64,000 bases of DNA, taken from the NCBI GenBank assembly GCA_900470095.1, contig UBZM01000017.1:1-64000 (forward strand), read 5' to 3'. The stretch is from Hyphomicrobiales bacterium (GTDB lineage Bacteria > Pseudomonadota > Alphaproteobacteria > Rhizobiales > Beijerinckiaceae). The position numbers and the translations under genes were made by a program. Of the stretch, positions 52,183-61,483 are shown in pieces (positions within the stretch are counted from its first letter, which is position 1; the number at the start of each line of letters is the position of its first letter). The notes beneath the pieces were generated by a model. That model did no database searches. It was not told where the DNA came from and worked only from the letters and a program-made list of their open reading frames with translations.

Positions 52183-53003
52183 CGTGCCGCGAGAGGATTG
52201 TCGCGGCCTGCCGGCGACAGGGTGAAGATCTCGCAGCCAGTCTCGGTGACACCGACCGTGTGCTCGAACTGGGCCGAAAGCGAGCGGTCGCGGGTTACCG
52301 CCGTCCAGCCGTCGGAGAGCACCTTCACGCCCGCCTTGCCGAGGTTGATCATCGGCTCGATGGTGAAAAGCATGCCGGGCTTGAGCAGCACGCCTTCGCC
52401 TGGGCTGCCGTAATGCAGGATGTTGGGTGCATCGTGAAAGACCTGACCAAGGCCGTGGCCGCAGAAATCGCGCACCACGGAGCAGCGCTCGGCCTCGGCA
52501 TAGCGCTGGATGGCGAAGCCGATATCGCCGGTCGTCGCGCCGGCGCGCACAGCCTTGATTCCGCGGAGCAGGCTTTCATAGGTGATTTCGACCAGCCGCT
52601 CGGCCTTGCGGGGAATATCGCCGACCCCGTACATCCGGCTGGAATCGCCGTACCAGCCATCGACGATCAGCGTGTAGTCGATATTGAGGATGTCGCCTTC
52701 GCGCAGGGGTTTGTCATCCGGGATGCCGTGACAGACCACATGGTTGATCGAGGTGCAGATCGATTTTGTATAGCCGCGATAGAACAGGGTCGCCGGATAG
52801 GCGCCATTGTCCATGGCGAACTGGAAGGCAAGCTCGTCGAGGCGTTGCGTGGTGACGCCCGGCCGGACGTGCTCGCCGAGCATGTCGAGGCCTTCTGCCG
52901 TCAGGCGGCCGGCCTTGCGCATGGCCGCGAAGGCTTCGGGACCATGAAGTTTGATGGCCGGTTCGCGCATCCGCGCCCGTCCCAGATTTTCGTCGAATGT
53001 CAT
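52179..53003 (-). CDS. map: methionine aminopeptidase, type I
   Basis: This 274-residue metallopeptidase removes the initiator methionine from nascent proteins. The five metal ligands are visible: Asp in [16 protein letters not shown] (two), His in [12 protein letters not shown], Glu in FTIEPMI and Glu in QFEHTV. The ATG at 53003 fits the family N-terminus; TTG at 53012 is closer to a GGAG site. map-radC is a common arrangement in this group. Confidence 0.96.
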   Translation of the reverse strand: MTFDENLGRARMREPAIKLHGPEAFAAMRKAGRLTAEGLDMLGEHVRPGVTTQRLDELAFQFAMDNGAYPATLFYRGYTKSICTSINHVVCHGIPDDKPLREGDILNIDYTLIVDGWYGDSSRMYGVGDIPRKAERLVEITYESLLRGIKAVRAGATTGDIGFAIQRYAEAERCSVVRDFCGHGLGQVFHDAPNILHYGSPGEGVLLKPGMLFTIEPMINLGKAGVKVLSDGWTAVTRDRSLSAQFEHTVGVTETGCEIFTLSPAGRDNPLAAR

Positions 53004-53114
53004 GATGGGCAAGAAGCTCCTTGCCCATCATATCTATTGCGTTTGGCCAGCTGCGCAAGATGATTGCGCCCGTGCCAGCTCGAACTGACGGGTGCAAGCG
53101 CTGTTTTGGCGTGC

Positions 53115-53732
53115 TTAGCGGACCAGGTTGAGGCCTGTCGCCGCCAGAACGATGATCCAGAGTGTGTCGAGATTGATCCAGCCGCGCCGCAGGAACGCCA
53201 GCCCCAGCCATTCATAGACGATCGCCGCGATCGTTGCTGTCACGGCCAGCATTGCAGCCATGTGCAGAGCGATGGCGGCGAGCGAGACCGGCAACGAACC
53301 CGCGGCAGTCAATTCCCTCGCCGGCGTTGCAGCAAGGCAGAGGGGGATGATGACCGGCACAAGCATCAGGCCGGCCCCGTGGCTGGTCGCCATCAGGAAT
53401 GACCAGGCGCCGAGTCCGGCAAGCCCCGTCTGCATGCCGACGCGGACGCGATGCCGGTGGCCGAAGACGGCATGGGACGCCGCCCACCCCAGAAGCAGAA
53501 GGCCCGCGAGCCTTTGCAGCGCTTCGTGGTCGATGATGGTCCCGAGGGCAACTACCGCCGCGACCACCACGGCGACCGAGGCCGCATGCCCCAGCGCGAT
53601 CGGAAGGAGGGACAACCACACAACGCGACGGCTCTCGCGATGCAGACCGAGCGCAACCGCAAAGAGCCAGCCCATGGCCGGGTTCAGGCCATGGAAGGCA
53701 CCGAGCCCGGCGAGCACGAGCCAAGGTGACAT
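53115..53732 (-). CDS. polytopic membrane protein, possible metal-transport-like family
   Basis: This 205-residue protein has about six hydrophobic helices. It begins MSPWLVLAGLGAFHGLNPAMGWLFAVALG, where the HGLNPAMGW motif in the first helix recalls NiCoT/UreH-type metal transporters with an HxxxxD-like helix. A second His (GHAASVAVVV) and ATSHGAGLMLVPVIIPLC follow. It lies 40 bp after the selenium-binding-protein gene on the same strand and is likely cotranscribed. The ligand is unknown; a metal ion or sulfur compound is conceivable from the context. Confidence 0.72.
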   Translation of the reverse strand: MSPWLVLAGLGAFHGLNPAMGWLFAVALGLHRESRRVVWLSLLPIALGHAASVAVVVAAVVALGTIIDHEALQRLAGLLLLGWAASHAVFGHRHRVRVGMQTGLAGLGAWSFLMATSHGAGLMLVPVIIPLCLAATPARELTAAGSLPVSLAAIALHMAAMLAVTATIAAIVYEWLGLAFLRRGWINLDTLWIIVLAATGLNLVR

Positions 53733-53772
53733 CTCAGCCTCCCGTTGGAGCGATCATGCCGGGGCACGGGCA

Positions 53773-55167
53773 TCAGGGATAGCAATAGGAATCGGACGAG
53801 CAGTCGCCACCTTCCAGCCTGACCTGATGAGGCCGGTGACCCTTGGGCCAGTCGACGAAGAACCTGTCGTCGAAGCGGATGCCGCCCTCTTCCCCGACAT
53901 CGAGCTTCACCATCCAACCGTCGATTCCATCGGGGTAGAATTGCGGATCGATGGCCCCGTAGAGCGAGTTGGTGAAGTAGACCCGCTTGCCGTCTCGGCT
54001 GATCTCGACCATTTGCGGGCCGCCGTTGAGATGCCCGTTCTTCGCTGCGGGGTGGGAGGCGCGGGAAACGATGCCGCCGATGCGGACCCGGCCGGTTTCC
54101 ACAGGCTTGAACGGATCCGACACATCGTACTGAATCATGTCGCCGGTGCCCCAGCAGGACACGTAGAGGTAGCGATCGTCCATCGAGAGGTCGATGTCGG
54201 TGACAAGGGGCGCGACCGCCTTGAACCCCTTCAGGACCGGTGGCAGGAGATCAGGATCAGCCGGCTCGGCAGGGATCTCGATGACTTTCCTGACCGCCCA
54301 TTTCGTACCCTCGCGATACCAGGTCCAGATCGAGGCGGAGAGATCCTTCAAGCTGATGACGCAGCCGACGAAGCCATAGGCCTTCCTCGGGTCATGGGCT
54401 GGGCGCAGTTCAAAGACGAGCTGATGCTCCTCGCCGAAATCGATCTCCTGTTGATGCTTGCGCGTGTGCAGGTCCCAGAAATGCAGGCGTCGCCCGTATT
54501 TGCTGCTGAGCAGAACTTCCGGAACCAGCCCATTCTCGAACGTATCGGGCGTGCCCCATTCGCTGGTCACCATGGTGTCGTGGCCGAGATGCCACCAGAA
54601 ATCATAGGCGAGCTTCTGGGGGCCGCGATCCATCTCCCATTGCCCCAGCACGTCGAAGCTGACGGGGTCGAGGAGGAAGATGCCGCCGGGTTCCTTGCCT
54701 TCGGCATTGCCAAGCGCATTCACGTAAATGCCCTCCGGCCCGCAATGAATGGTGTGCAGCCGCGAATACCTGGCCTTCTCGGCGATCTCCTCCGGCTCGA
54801 TGACCCGCGCGATCGTCGGTTTCCTCGGATCGGGCCTCGTGTCGATGATATGCAGCCGCGATGAGCGCAGGCCGGGAACGACGAGGTAGCGTCGCTCCAT
54901 ATGGGGATGCGGCGCATTCGGGCACAGACAGGACGAGCAAGCATTCCAGCCGAAATGATGCAGCTCATCGCCGGTATTCGGCATCTCGACCTGACCGACG
55001 ATCTGCGCATAGCTCGACGACGCGGGGTCGACGTCGACGACGGCGATCGCGTCGGGTTTCCTGCGCTCCGGGTCGAAGGAGGCCACGTAGGCCAGCCGCT
55101 CGGCGGGAGCCTTGGCCGCCAGCCGCGGCGAGGGGTAAAAGGAAGGATCGGGTCGCCAGCTCACCAT
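53773..55167 (-). CDS. selenium-binding protein SBP56 / methanethiol oxidase-like
   Basis: This 464-residue protein belongs to the SBP56 family. Bacterial members are copper-dependent methanethiol oxidases that convert CH3SH to formaldehyde, H2S and H2O2. Blocks include DELHHFGWNACSSCLC with the two redox cysteines, YLVVPGLRSSRLHIIDT, HTIHCGPEGIYVNALG, WWHLGHDTMVTSEWGTP and HPAAKNGHLNGGPQM. No signal peptide is visible. ATG 55167 is preferred because GGGAG lies eight bases upstream; ATG 55173 and a start at 55185 are alternatives. It heads a two-gene unit with the membrane protein at 53115-53732. Confidence 0.92.
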   Translation of the reverse strand: MVSWRPDPSFYPSPRLAAKAPAERLAYVASFDPERRKPDAIAVVDVDPASSSYAQIVGQVEMPNTGDELHHFGWNACSSCLCPNAPHPHMERRYLVVPGLRSSRLHIIDTRPDPRKPTIARVIEPEEIAEKARYSRLHTIHCGPEGIYVNALGNAEGKEPGGIFLLDPVSFDVLGQWEMDRGPQKLAYDFWWHLGHDTMVTSEWGTPDTFENGLVPEVLLSSKYGRRLHFWDLHTRKHQQEIDFGEEHQLVFELRPAHDPRKAYGFVGCVISLKDLSASIWTWYREGTKWAVRKVIEIPAEPADPDLLPPVLKGFKAVAPLVTDIDLSMDDRYLYVSCWGTGDMIQYDVSDPFKPVETGRVRIGGIVSRASHPAAKNGHLNGGPQMVEISRDGKRVYFTNSLYGAIDPQFYPDGIDGWMVKLDVGEEGGIRFDDRFFVDWPKGHRPHQVRLEGGDCSSDSYCYP

Positions 55168-55320
55168 GATCATTCTCCCGAGCACCCCAGCACCCCGGAC
55201 AACAGGTCTCTCTATAGCCCAGACCTTGCGTTGCGGCTTGCTGTTTTCTGGCTCGACGTTGAAGCGGGCTGCCTGATCCGCGGGGGGGCGGCTGCACCAT
55301 GGCGGAGGACCTGGGCGCCC

Positions 55321-55334
55321 CTTGATCGATCAAG
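55321..55334. repeat. 14-bp palindrome upstream of the FkbM methyltransferase
   Basis: CTTGATCGATCAAG is a perfect palindrome, 43 bp upstream of the methyltransferase ATG at 55377. It could be an operator. Short GATC-rich palindromes are not rare in this DNA, so confidence is limited. Confidence 0.3.
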
Positions 55335-55376
55335 TTGCTGGCGCGTGACGGCTTTGACGTGTATCAGGCGCTCCAA

Positions 55377-56234
55377 ATGGCAATGAACGATATCCAATCG
55401 ACGGAAGCCCGTCCCTTCGGCGCTTTCGCACCTCAGGGCCTCGTGGCCCGGATCATCAACTGGACACGCGGGGCTCCGGACAGCTACCTCGGCCGTAAAT
55501 TCGCCTATGCGCTGCGCCGCATCGGGCTGAGTTCGCTTGCGGGCCAGCCGGTCGATATCGAGGCGCTTGGCGTGCAGATGCGCCTCCACCCGGATGGCAA
55601 TGTCTGCGAGAAGCGCGTGCTGTTCACACCGCAATATTTTGATCCTTTCGAGCGGGAACTGCTGACGGGGCGGGCGCGCCAGCGTGAAGGCTTCCGTTTC
55701 ATCGATATTGGCTCGAATATCGGCGCCTATTCGCTTTGCGTTGCGGCGGCAGCTGGCCCGGGAGCGCGTATCCTGGCAGTCGAGCCGCAACCCGAGATCT
55801 TTTCGCGCCTGACATTCAATATTGCGCAAAATCCGTTTGGCTCGGTCAAGGCCATTGCGTGCGCGCTGGCCGATAAGCCGGGCGAGTTGACGCTGTTTCT
55901 CGACCCGAACAACCGGGGCGAGTCGAGCGTCCGCATCCTGCGCTCCAGTGCCGGCAGCACGGTTCGCGTGCCGGCGACGACACTGCTCGCCCTGATGGAG
56001 AACGAGGGCTATGATCGCCTCGACGCAGTCAAGCTCGATGTCGAGGGGGCCGAGGACCTGATCCTCGAGCCCTTCCTGCGCGATGCGCCCGAAGCACTCT
56101 GGCCCGAGCTGATCATCATCGAGGATTCGCGCAACCGTTGGCAGAGCGATCTCATCGCCCTCCTGACCGCGAGCGGTTATGTGCTAACAGCTCAGACACG
56201 CATCAACCTCATCTTCGAACGCAAGCGCGGCTGA
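55377..56234 (+). CDS. FkbM family methyltransferase
   Basis: This 285-residue SAM-dependent methyltransferase has motif I FIDIGSNIGAYSLCVAAAAG (about residues 103-122), then ILAVEPQPEIFSRL (acidic residue binding the ribose), and the FkbM-specific VPATTLLALMENEGYDRLDAVKLDVEGAEDLILE. Members O-methylate sugars of polysaccharides and antibiotics. The ATG at 55377 or the one two codons later (55383) can be used. No glycan gene is adjacent, so the target is unknown. Confidence 0.88.
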   Translation: MAMNDIQSTEARPFGAFAPQGLVARIINWTRGAPDSYLGRKFAYALRRIGLSSLAGQPVDIEALGVQMRLHPDGNVCEKRVLFTPQYFDPFERELLTGRARQREGFRFIDIGSNIGAYSLCVAAAAGPGARILAVEPQPEIFSRLTFNIAQNPFGSVKAIACALADKPGELTLFLDPNNRGESSVRILRSSAGSTVRVPATTLLALMENEGYDRLDAVKLDVEGAEDLILEPFLRDAPEALWPELIIIEDSRNRWQSDLIALLTASGYVLTAQTRINLIFERKRG

Positions 56235-56454
56235 CGTTTTCGCGGCTGTTCAGCGTCTCATGCATGGCGGGCAGGCCACACACGGCGTTTCTGCCGCTTG
56301 AGCCGTTTGCGCCGAGGTCCTAGCTCTAAAGCGTGATCAGGAAAGCTCATGTCGCAGCGCTCCGAACGCGGCGCGGCATGAGTGGGCGGCGGATCAGCAA
56401 CATCGTCACGAGCTGGCGGCGTGTCTTGCCGTCCGGCATCTGGAGGAGCCGGCC

Positions 56455-57213
56455 ATGACCGACGCACCGCTGAATCGTCCACCTGTCACGGCCGCAATCC
56501 TGGTGATCGGCGACGAGATTCTGTCGGGGCGGACGAAGGACAAGAATATCGGCTACATCGCCGAATATCTGACCAATATCGGCATAGAGTTGCGCCAGGT
56601 TCGTGTCGTGCCGGATTCCCTCGACGAGATCGTCTCTGCGGTCAATGCCTTGCGCTCTCGTTATACGTATGTCTTCACGACGGGCGGCATCGGCCCGACT
56701 CATGACGACATCACGGCCGACTCGGTTGCTGCCGCTTTCGGCGTGCCGATCAATGTCGATCCGCGCGCCGTCGCGATGCTGTCCGAGCGCTTTCCTCCGG
56801 ACCAACTCAACGAAGCGCGCATGCGCATGGCGCGCATCCCGGAGGGCGGGGAGCTGATTGCGAACTCCGTCTCGAAGGCGCCGGGCTTCATTATTGGCAA
56901 TGTCATCGTCATGGCGGGCGTTCCGGCGATCATGCAGGCGATGCTCGACGTGGTCGGGCCCACTCTCAAGACAGGTACGCGCATTTTGTCCGACACGGTG
57001 CGGGCAGGGCTGCGTGAAGGTGATATCGGTACGGCTCTCGGCGAGATCGCTCAGGCTCATCCGCAGGTCGCGATCGGCTCCTATCCCTTCTGGTCGGAGA
57101 CAGGTCCGGACACCAATGTCGTGGTGCGCTCTCGCGATCCTGAGAAGTTAGATCAGGCGATGGTGGCGGTGAAGCAGATGATCGAGCACGAGCGTGCTCG
57201 ATTACGTCGGTGA
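56455..57213 (+). CDS. MoCF/CinA N-terminal-domain protein (competence/damage-inducible protein A-like)
   Basis: This 252-residue protein is a stand-alone MoCF-biosynthesis/CinA N-terminal domain: ILVIGDEILSGRTKDKNIGYIAEYLTNIGIELRQVRVVPD, then FTTGGIGPTHDDITADSVA, the molybdopterin-binding-fold signature. The CinA C-terminal pyridine nucleotide amidase domain is absent, as in many alphaproteobacterial homologues. Some such proteins have ADP-ribose or CoA pyrophosphatase activity; the role here is unclear. Confidence 0.88.
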   Translation: MTDAPLNRPPVTAAILVIGDEILSGRTKDKNIGYIAEYLTNIGIELRQVRVVPDSLDEIVSAVNALRSRYTYVFTTGGIGPTHDDITADSVAAAFGVPINVDPRAVAMLSERFPPDQLNEARMRMARIPEGGELIANSVSKAPGFIIGNVIVMAGVPAIMQAMLDVVGPTLKTGTRILSDTVRAGLREGDIGTALGEIAQAHPQVAIGSYPFWSETGPDTNVVVRSRDPEKLDQAMVAVKQMIEHERARLRR

Positions 57214-57551
57214 CGTCTTTTATTATTTAGTTTTTTTGCTCGTATATTTAATTTATATTCTATTTGTTGCATTGGTTACTTTTGATAATTACTCATTTCA
57301 AATGATGTTATGTCTTTTATGGCGAATATCTATAGTCTTTAGTGTATTCAGTTGAATTAATTCAATGTTTTTTGTGGATATTAAAGTATTTATAAACCGT
57401 CATAATTCAATATCAACTTGCGGTCGGCTTGCCGACAGTGCTCATGTCGGCGCGGCGGTTCCGGGGGGAACGATGTCGATGCGGGCTGCGTGTGTCCGGC
57501 CCGCGCGGATTGCTTTGCGTTCCCGTGCCGGAACAGCGATCGGGGGGTTGT
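57214..57551. other. AT-rich intergenic region upstream of the double-PAS chemoreceptor
   Basis: 338 bp without a gene. From about 57214 to 57418 the DNA is strikingly AT-rich, with T-tracts (TTTTTTT near 57231) and TTGAATTAATTCAA (57351-57364), a 14-bp palindrome, whereas the surroundings are about two thirds GC. It may hold the terminator of the upstream gene and the promoter of the chemoreceptor, or be foreign DNA. Confidence 0.6.
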
Positions 57552-59387
57552 ATGTCGCGCCTTTCCAGCCTGTTCTCCAATCGACGCCTTGCCGCCCAGG
57601 TTGCGGCGATCAACCGCTCACAAGCCGTCATCGAATTCGATCTGAACGGCATGATCCTCAACGCCAATGAGAATTTCCTGAACGTGCTGGGCTACACCCT
57701 CGACGAGATCAAGGGACAGCACCACCGCATGTTCGTCGATCCGGCCGAGCGGGAGAGCGCGGCCTATCGCAGGTTCTGGGAGGACCTTGCGCGTGGCGAA
57801 TTCTGGACCGGCCAATACCTGCGGGTTGGCAAGGGCGGCAAGGAGGTCTGGATCCAGGCCAGCTACAACCCGCTCCTTGGCGCCGACGGCAAACCGAGGG
57901 GCGTGATCAAATACGCCTTTGATGTCACGGCCCAGAAGAACCGCCTCGCTGACCTTGAAGGGCAGCAGGCTGCCATCAGTAAGGCGCAGGCGGTGATCGA
58001 ATTCGATCTCAAGGGGCATGTGCTGACGGCCAACGAGAATTTTCTTGCCGTGCTTGGCTATTCGCTTGGCGAGATCCAGGGGCAACATCACCGCATGTTC
58101 GTCGATCCGGTCGAGCGCGAGAGCATGGCCTATCGCCAATTCTGGGAGCGCCTCGGACGCGGCGAATACGATGCCGCGCAATATCGCCGCATCGGCAAGG
58201 GCGGCAAGGAGGTCTGGATCCAGGCATCCTACAATCCGATCTTCGACGCCAAGGGCGCGCCCTTCAAGGTCGTGAAGTTCGCGACCGACATCACAGCGAC
58301 CTTCCACGGACAGCAACTCGAGGCTGCGGTGAAGGAGACCGGCGAAGTCATTACTCGCGCCAAGGGCAAGGATCTGACGGGGCGCATCGCGCTCGCGGGC
58401 AAGAGCGGCGAGGTTGCGCAGCTCTGCGCCGGCGTCAACGATCTGCTCGACACCATGTCCGAGATGGTCGGCTCGGTCCGGGACATCTCGCACCAGATCG
58501 CCAGCGCCTCGAGCAAGATCTCGTCCGACAGTGCCCAACTCGCCGAACGTACCGAGGCCAATGCCTCCAGCCTGCAGGAGACTGCAGCGACAACCGAGGA
58601 GCTTGCAGCGTCCGTGAAGCACAGCGCCGGTCACTCCCGCACAGCCGTCAGCCTCGGCCACGAGGCGCGCGACGTCGCGGAGCGTGGCGGCACAATCGTT
58701 GCCGCGGCGGTGACTGCGATGACGCGGATCGAGCAGGCATCGGCCGGCATTTCCGAAATCATCTCGATGATCGACGGCATCGCGTTCCAGACCAATCTGC
58801 TGGCACTGAATGCGGCGGTCGAGGCGGCCCGCGCGGGGGATGCCGGGCGCGGTTTCGCGGTCGTGGCAACCGAGGTGAGGGCGCTTGCCGCGCGTTGCAG
58901 CGAATCCGCCAATGGGGTCAAATCGCTGATCGCCAATTCGAGCGAGCAGATCCATACCGGCGTCAGTCTGGTAAAGAATGCCGGTGCGACGCTCCAGGAG
59001 ATCGTTTCGGCCGCGAGCCGCGTCGCCTCGACGGTCAACGAGATCTCCGAAGCAACGACAGAACAGGCCAATGGCATCGATGAGATGGCCAGGACCGTCG
59101 CTCACATGGACGAGATCACCCAGCAGAACGCCCTGCTTGCTGATGAAAGTGCGAAGGTGGCGCAGGAGCTGCGGAAGGACACCGAGCGCCTGAGCGCGAT
59201 GGTTGCTGCATTTCGCCTGCAAGATGGCGGATCAGGCTTCGAGACCGTGATTGCGCGCCAGATCGAGCAGAGGGCGCCGCAGCTCGCGAGGGCGGCGCAC
59301 GGCGCCCTTTCGCCACCTAGCAGAGGGGCGCCGAAGCTGAGGCGTGTCGTGTCGGGCGGCAATGCCGATGGCTGGTCGGAGTTCTAA
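57552..59387 (+). CDS. soluble chemoreceptor with two tandem PAS domains
   Basis: This 611-residue cytoplasmic receptor has no transmembrane helix. Two PAS domains with near-identical sequence occupy about residues 22-140 and 144-262 (each with [16 protein letters not shown] and [15 protein letters not shown]), then a HAMP-like segment ([19 protein letters not shown]), and the signalling domain with tip [26 protein letters not shown]. The ATG at 57552 follows GGGGGG. The PAS pair may sense a soluble ligand, redox or FAD; no cofactor motif is certain. Confidence 0.93.
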   Translation: MSRLSSLFSNRRLAAQVAAINRSQAVIEFDLNGMILNANENFLNVLGYTLDEIKGQHHRMFVDPAERESAAYRRFWEDLARGEFWTGQYLRVGKGGKEVWIQASYNPLLGADGKPRGVIKYAFDVTAQKNRLADLEGQQAAISKAQAVIEFDLKGHVLTANENFLAVLGYSLGEIQGQHHRMFVDPVERESMAYRQFWERLGRGEYDAAQYRRIGKGGKEVWIQASYNPIFDAKGAPFKVVKFATDITATFHGQQLEAAVKETGEVITRAKGKDLTGRIALAGKSGEVAQLCAGVNDLLDTMSEMVGSVRDISHQIASASSKISSDSAQLAERTEANASSLQETAATTEELAASVKHSAGHSRTAVSLGHEARDVAERGGTIVAAAVTAMTRIEQASAGISEIISMIDGIAFQTNLLALNAAVEAARAGDAGRGFAVVATEVRALAARCSESANGVKSLIANSSEQIHTGVSLVKNAGATLQEIVSAASRVASTVNEISEATTEQANGIDEMARTVAHMDEITQQNALLADESAKVAQELRKDTERLSAMVAAFRLQDGGSGFETVIARQIEQRAPQLARAAHGALSPPSRGAPKLRRVVSGGNADGWSEF

Positions 59388-59503
59388 GGCCACTGAAACG
59401 CCACCGATTGGGGATGAAGCGGGGCGCGCCTCTTGCCAGCGCCCTGCTTATAGGCTTTCCGGATTGTCACAGAAACCGTGACAGCCGCCCCGGAGTCCTT
59501 CCT

Positions 59504-60013
59504 ATGGCCGAACCGACCTCCAACAAGGCCTTCCCTGTCTCCTGGGACCAGTTCCATCGCGATGCGCGCGCGCTCGCCTGGCGGCTGGCCGAGAAGGGGC
59601 CTTTCGAGGCCATCGTCTGCATCACCCGCGGCGGCCTGGTGCCGGCGGCGATCATCTGCCGCGAATTGGGCTTGCGCCTGATCGAGACGGTCTGCGTCGC
59701 GAGCTACCACGACTACAAGAACCAGTCCGAACTCAAGGTTTTGAAGGACGTCGCTCCCTCGATCAAAGCGATCGGCGACGGCAAGGGGAAGGGCGTTCTG
59801 GTGGTCGACGACCTGACCGACACCGGCAAGACGGCACGTGTCGTGCGCGAAATGCTGCCCAATGCCCATTTCGCCACGGTCTATGCCAAGCCGGCCGGGG
59901 TTCCGACGGTCGATACATTCGTTACCGAGGTCAGTCAGGACACCTGGATCTATTTCCCCTGGGATATGGGTCTGGCCTATGTCGAGCCGATCGCCAAGGA
60001 TCATAAGGGCTGA
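59504..60013 (+). CDS. gpt: xanthine(-guanine) phosphoribosyltransferase
   Basis: This 169-residue purine salvage enzyme joins xanthine or guanine to [24 protein letters not shown] (about residues 38-57) and the PRPP loop [20 protein letters not shown] (about 98-117) are diagnostic, and WIYFPWDM resembles the Gpt base-binding end. The ATG at 59504 begins the conserved N-terminus. Its 3' end is overlapped by the C-terminal extension of the convergent EamA transporter. Confidence 0.95.
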   Translation: MAEPTSNKAFPVSWDQFHRDARALAWRLAEKGPFEAIVCITRGGLVPAAIICRELGLRLIETVCVASYHDYKNQSELKVLKDVAPSIKAIGDGKGKGVLVVDDLTDTGKTARVVREMLPNAHFATVYAKPAGVPTVDTFVTEVSQDTWIYFPWDMGLAYVEPIAKDHKG

Positions 60014-61049
60014 GGTCAGGCGTCGCTGCTTGAGCGGTCATTCGGGCGCAGCAGCGTGTCCGGAATGACCGGGCCAGGGGCCTGTTACGCCGGGCGCGGG
60101 CGCGCAGCGCGATCAGCATGCCGGTGATCGCGAGCGCCATGCCGGCGATCTCGATCGGGGACGGTCGCTCGCCGAGCAGAAGCGCGCCGGAGAGCGCGGT
60201 TACGACGGGCACCAGCGGCAGGAACAGTGCCGCCCGCCCGGCGCCAAGGATGGCGACGGCCTGCGTGTAGAGAAACAGAGCGAAGGCGCCGACCAGCAAT
60301 CCTTGATAGATCGCCTGGAGCGCTATGGCCGACAGTGCAACCTGCGCCAGATGCACGGGCATCACCAGTGCGACGAGCGGCAGGAGCGGCACTGAGAGCA
60401 GGCATGTCGCCATGGTGACCTCGATCGCATCGGCGCCCCAACGCCGGCACAGCAGGCCGAAAGCCGACCAGAGCAAGGCGATCAGGACGAAGAGCGTGTC
60501 GCCGATCCAGGCGCCTTCGCGCATCGGAGTGTCGGCGAGCGCCTCCATCGAGAACAGAGCGACGCCGAGCACGATGACGCTGAGGCCGGCGAGGCGAGCC
60601 GTGCTCGCACGCTCGCCGAGCACCCACCAAGCGAGCAGCGCGGTGCAGACCGGGATCAGCCCGGGCGAGATGACCGAGGAATGCAGGGCGGGGGCGAAAT
60701 GGGCGCCGCCGACGAGGATCAGGCTGTAGGTCGGGCCGACGATCGCGGTCAGGATGAGGGCTCGCCGCCAGCCGAGCTTGCCGACCGGAAAGGGCTTCAT
60801 GCGCCTGAGCGCGAAGGGCAGGAGCACGAGCGCGGCGGCTGCGAAACGCAGGATCGTGACATCGGCGGTGGTCATGCCATCCGCGACCGATTGTCGTGAG
60901 ATCACGGCCTGAATGCCCCAGATCCCGGCCGCCAGGATGCCGCAGGCAAAGCCGAGCCAGGGGCGTTGCTGCCTGGCGAGAGACAGCGATTGCGGCCGGA
61001 TGGCTTGGTTCACGCGAAAACTCTCGGAGGGGCGACGAGGCGCCGCCAT
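59931..61049 (-). CDS. EamA/DMT-family transporter
   Basis: This 372-residue drug/metabolite transporter has ten helices in two EamA repeats ([29 protein letters not shown]; then [20 protein letters not shown]). The family exports metabolites or amino acids. The conserved part ends near [14 protein letters not shown] (about 60090); the last 50 residues are basic and run antisense through the 3' end of gpt, so the true end may be near 60085, with a frameshift possible. The start is ATG 61049 or GTG 61013, which has a GAGAG site seven bases upstream. Confidence 0.85.
   Translation of the reverse strand: MAAPRRPSESFRVNQAIRPQSLSLARQQRPWLGFACGILAAGIWGIQAVISRQSVADGMTTADVTILRFAAAALVLLPFALRRMKPFPVGKLGWRRALILTAIVGPTYSLILVGGAHFAPALHSSVISPGLIPVCTALLAWWVLGERASTARLAGLSVIVLGVALFSMEALADTPMREGAWIGDTLFVLIALLWSAFGLLCRRWGADAIEVTMATCLLSVPLLPLVALVMPVHLAQVALSAIALQAIYQGLLVGAFALFLYTQAVAILGAGRAALFLPLVPVVTALSGALLLGERPSPIEIAGMALAITGMLIALRARARRNRPLARSFRTRCCARMTAQAATPDLSPYDPWRSARHRPDPYPRGNRSRCPD
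60036..60070. repeat. ATTC-CGG hairpin between gpt and the EamA gene
   Basis: GGTCATTCGG pairs with CCGGAATGACC (one base bulged) across a 14-base loop. It belongs to the same repeat type as 6698-6735. It lies just after the gpt stop and could terminate gpt; it also falls inside the suspect C-terminal extension of the EamA reading frame. Confidence 0.55.
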
Positions 61050-61483
61050 ATGCGGGCTGTAGCCCTCGCACGACAAGCGCGGCAGACAGGCGACAGGACT
61101 GTTGACGGCGCATGGCGCAGCAGCGGCAGATTTCCTGGCACGGAGCGGAGGCGACGATAGTGCTGGCCTTCTGCCCGCGGCTTGTTCTGCGGGCCTCGCC
61201 CGCATGCCCGATCACTCGGGTCGGGCGAGGAAACGCGAGGCGACGAAACATGACGTGAAGGGTGCAACTTCACCGTTAGTCCGTCATCGCCTTAACCGCT
61301 TTTGCATCGTTTGCCGTTACGTCATGGGGCTGGCGAGCTGGCCAGGAGCGCGGGTGGTCAACTGGGGAAGGCAGGCGCGGCAGCGCGCGTCTTCCGGGGG
61401 CATACTGTTCCCAGCTGTTGTGCAGCGCGACCGCGCTTACGGCACCCCGGAATGAGAAGAGCAGGACGGCGAGGGGAATGGCA
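61050..61483. other. divergent intergenic region between EamA and PIG-L genes
   Basis: 434 bp. Small frames on both strands show no family, ribosome site or steady codon bias. No hairpin of note is seen. Promoters for both flanking genes should lie here. Confidence 0.45.

Noticed and set aside
57618..59222. A 534-codon minus-strand frame opposite the double-PAS chemoreceptor
   Set aside because: Shows only the complementary image of repetitive receptor sequence.
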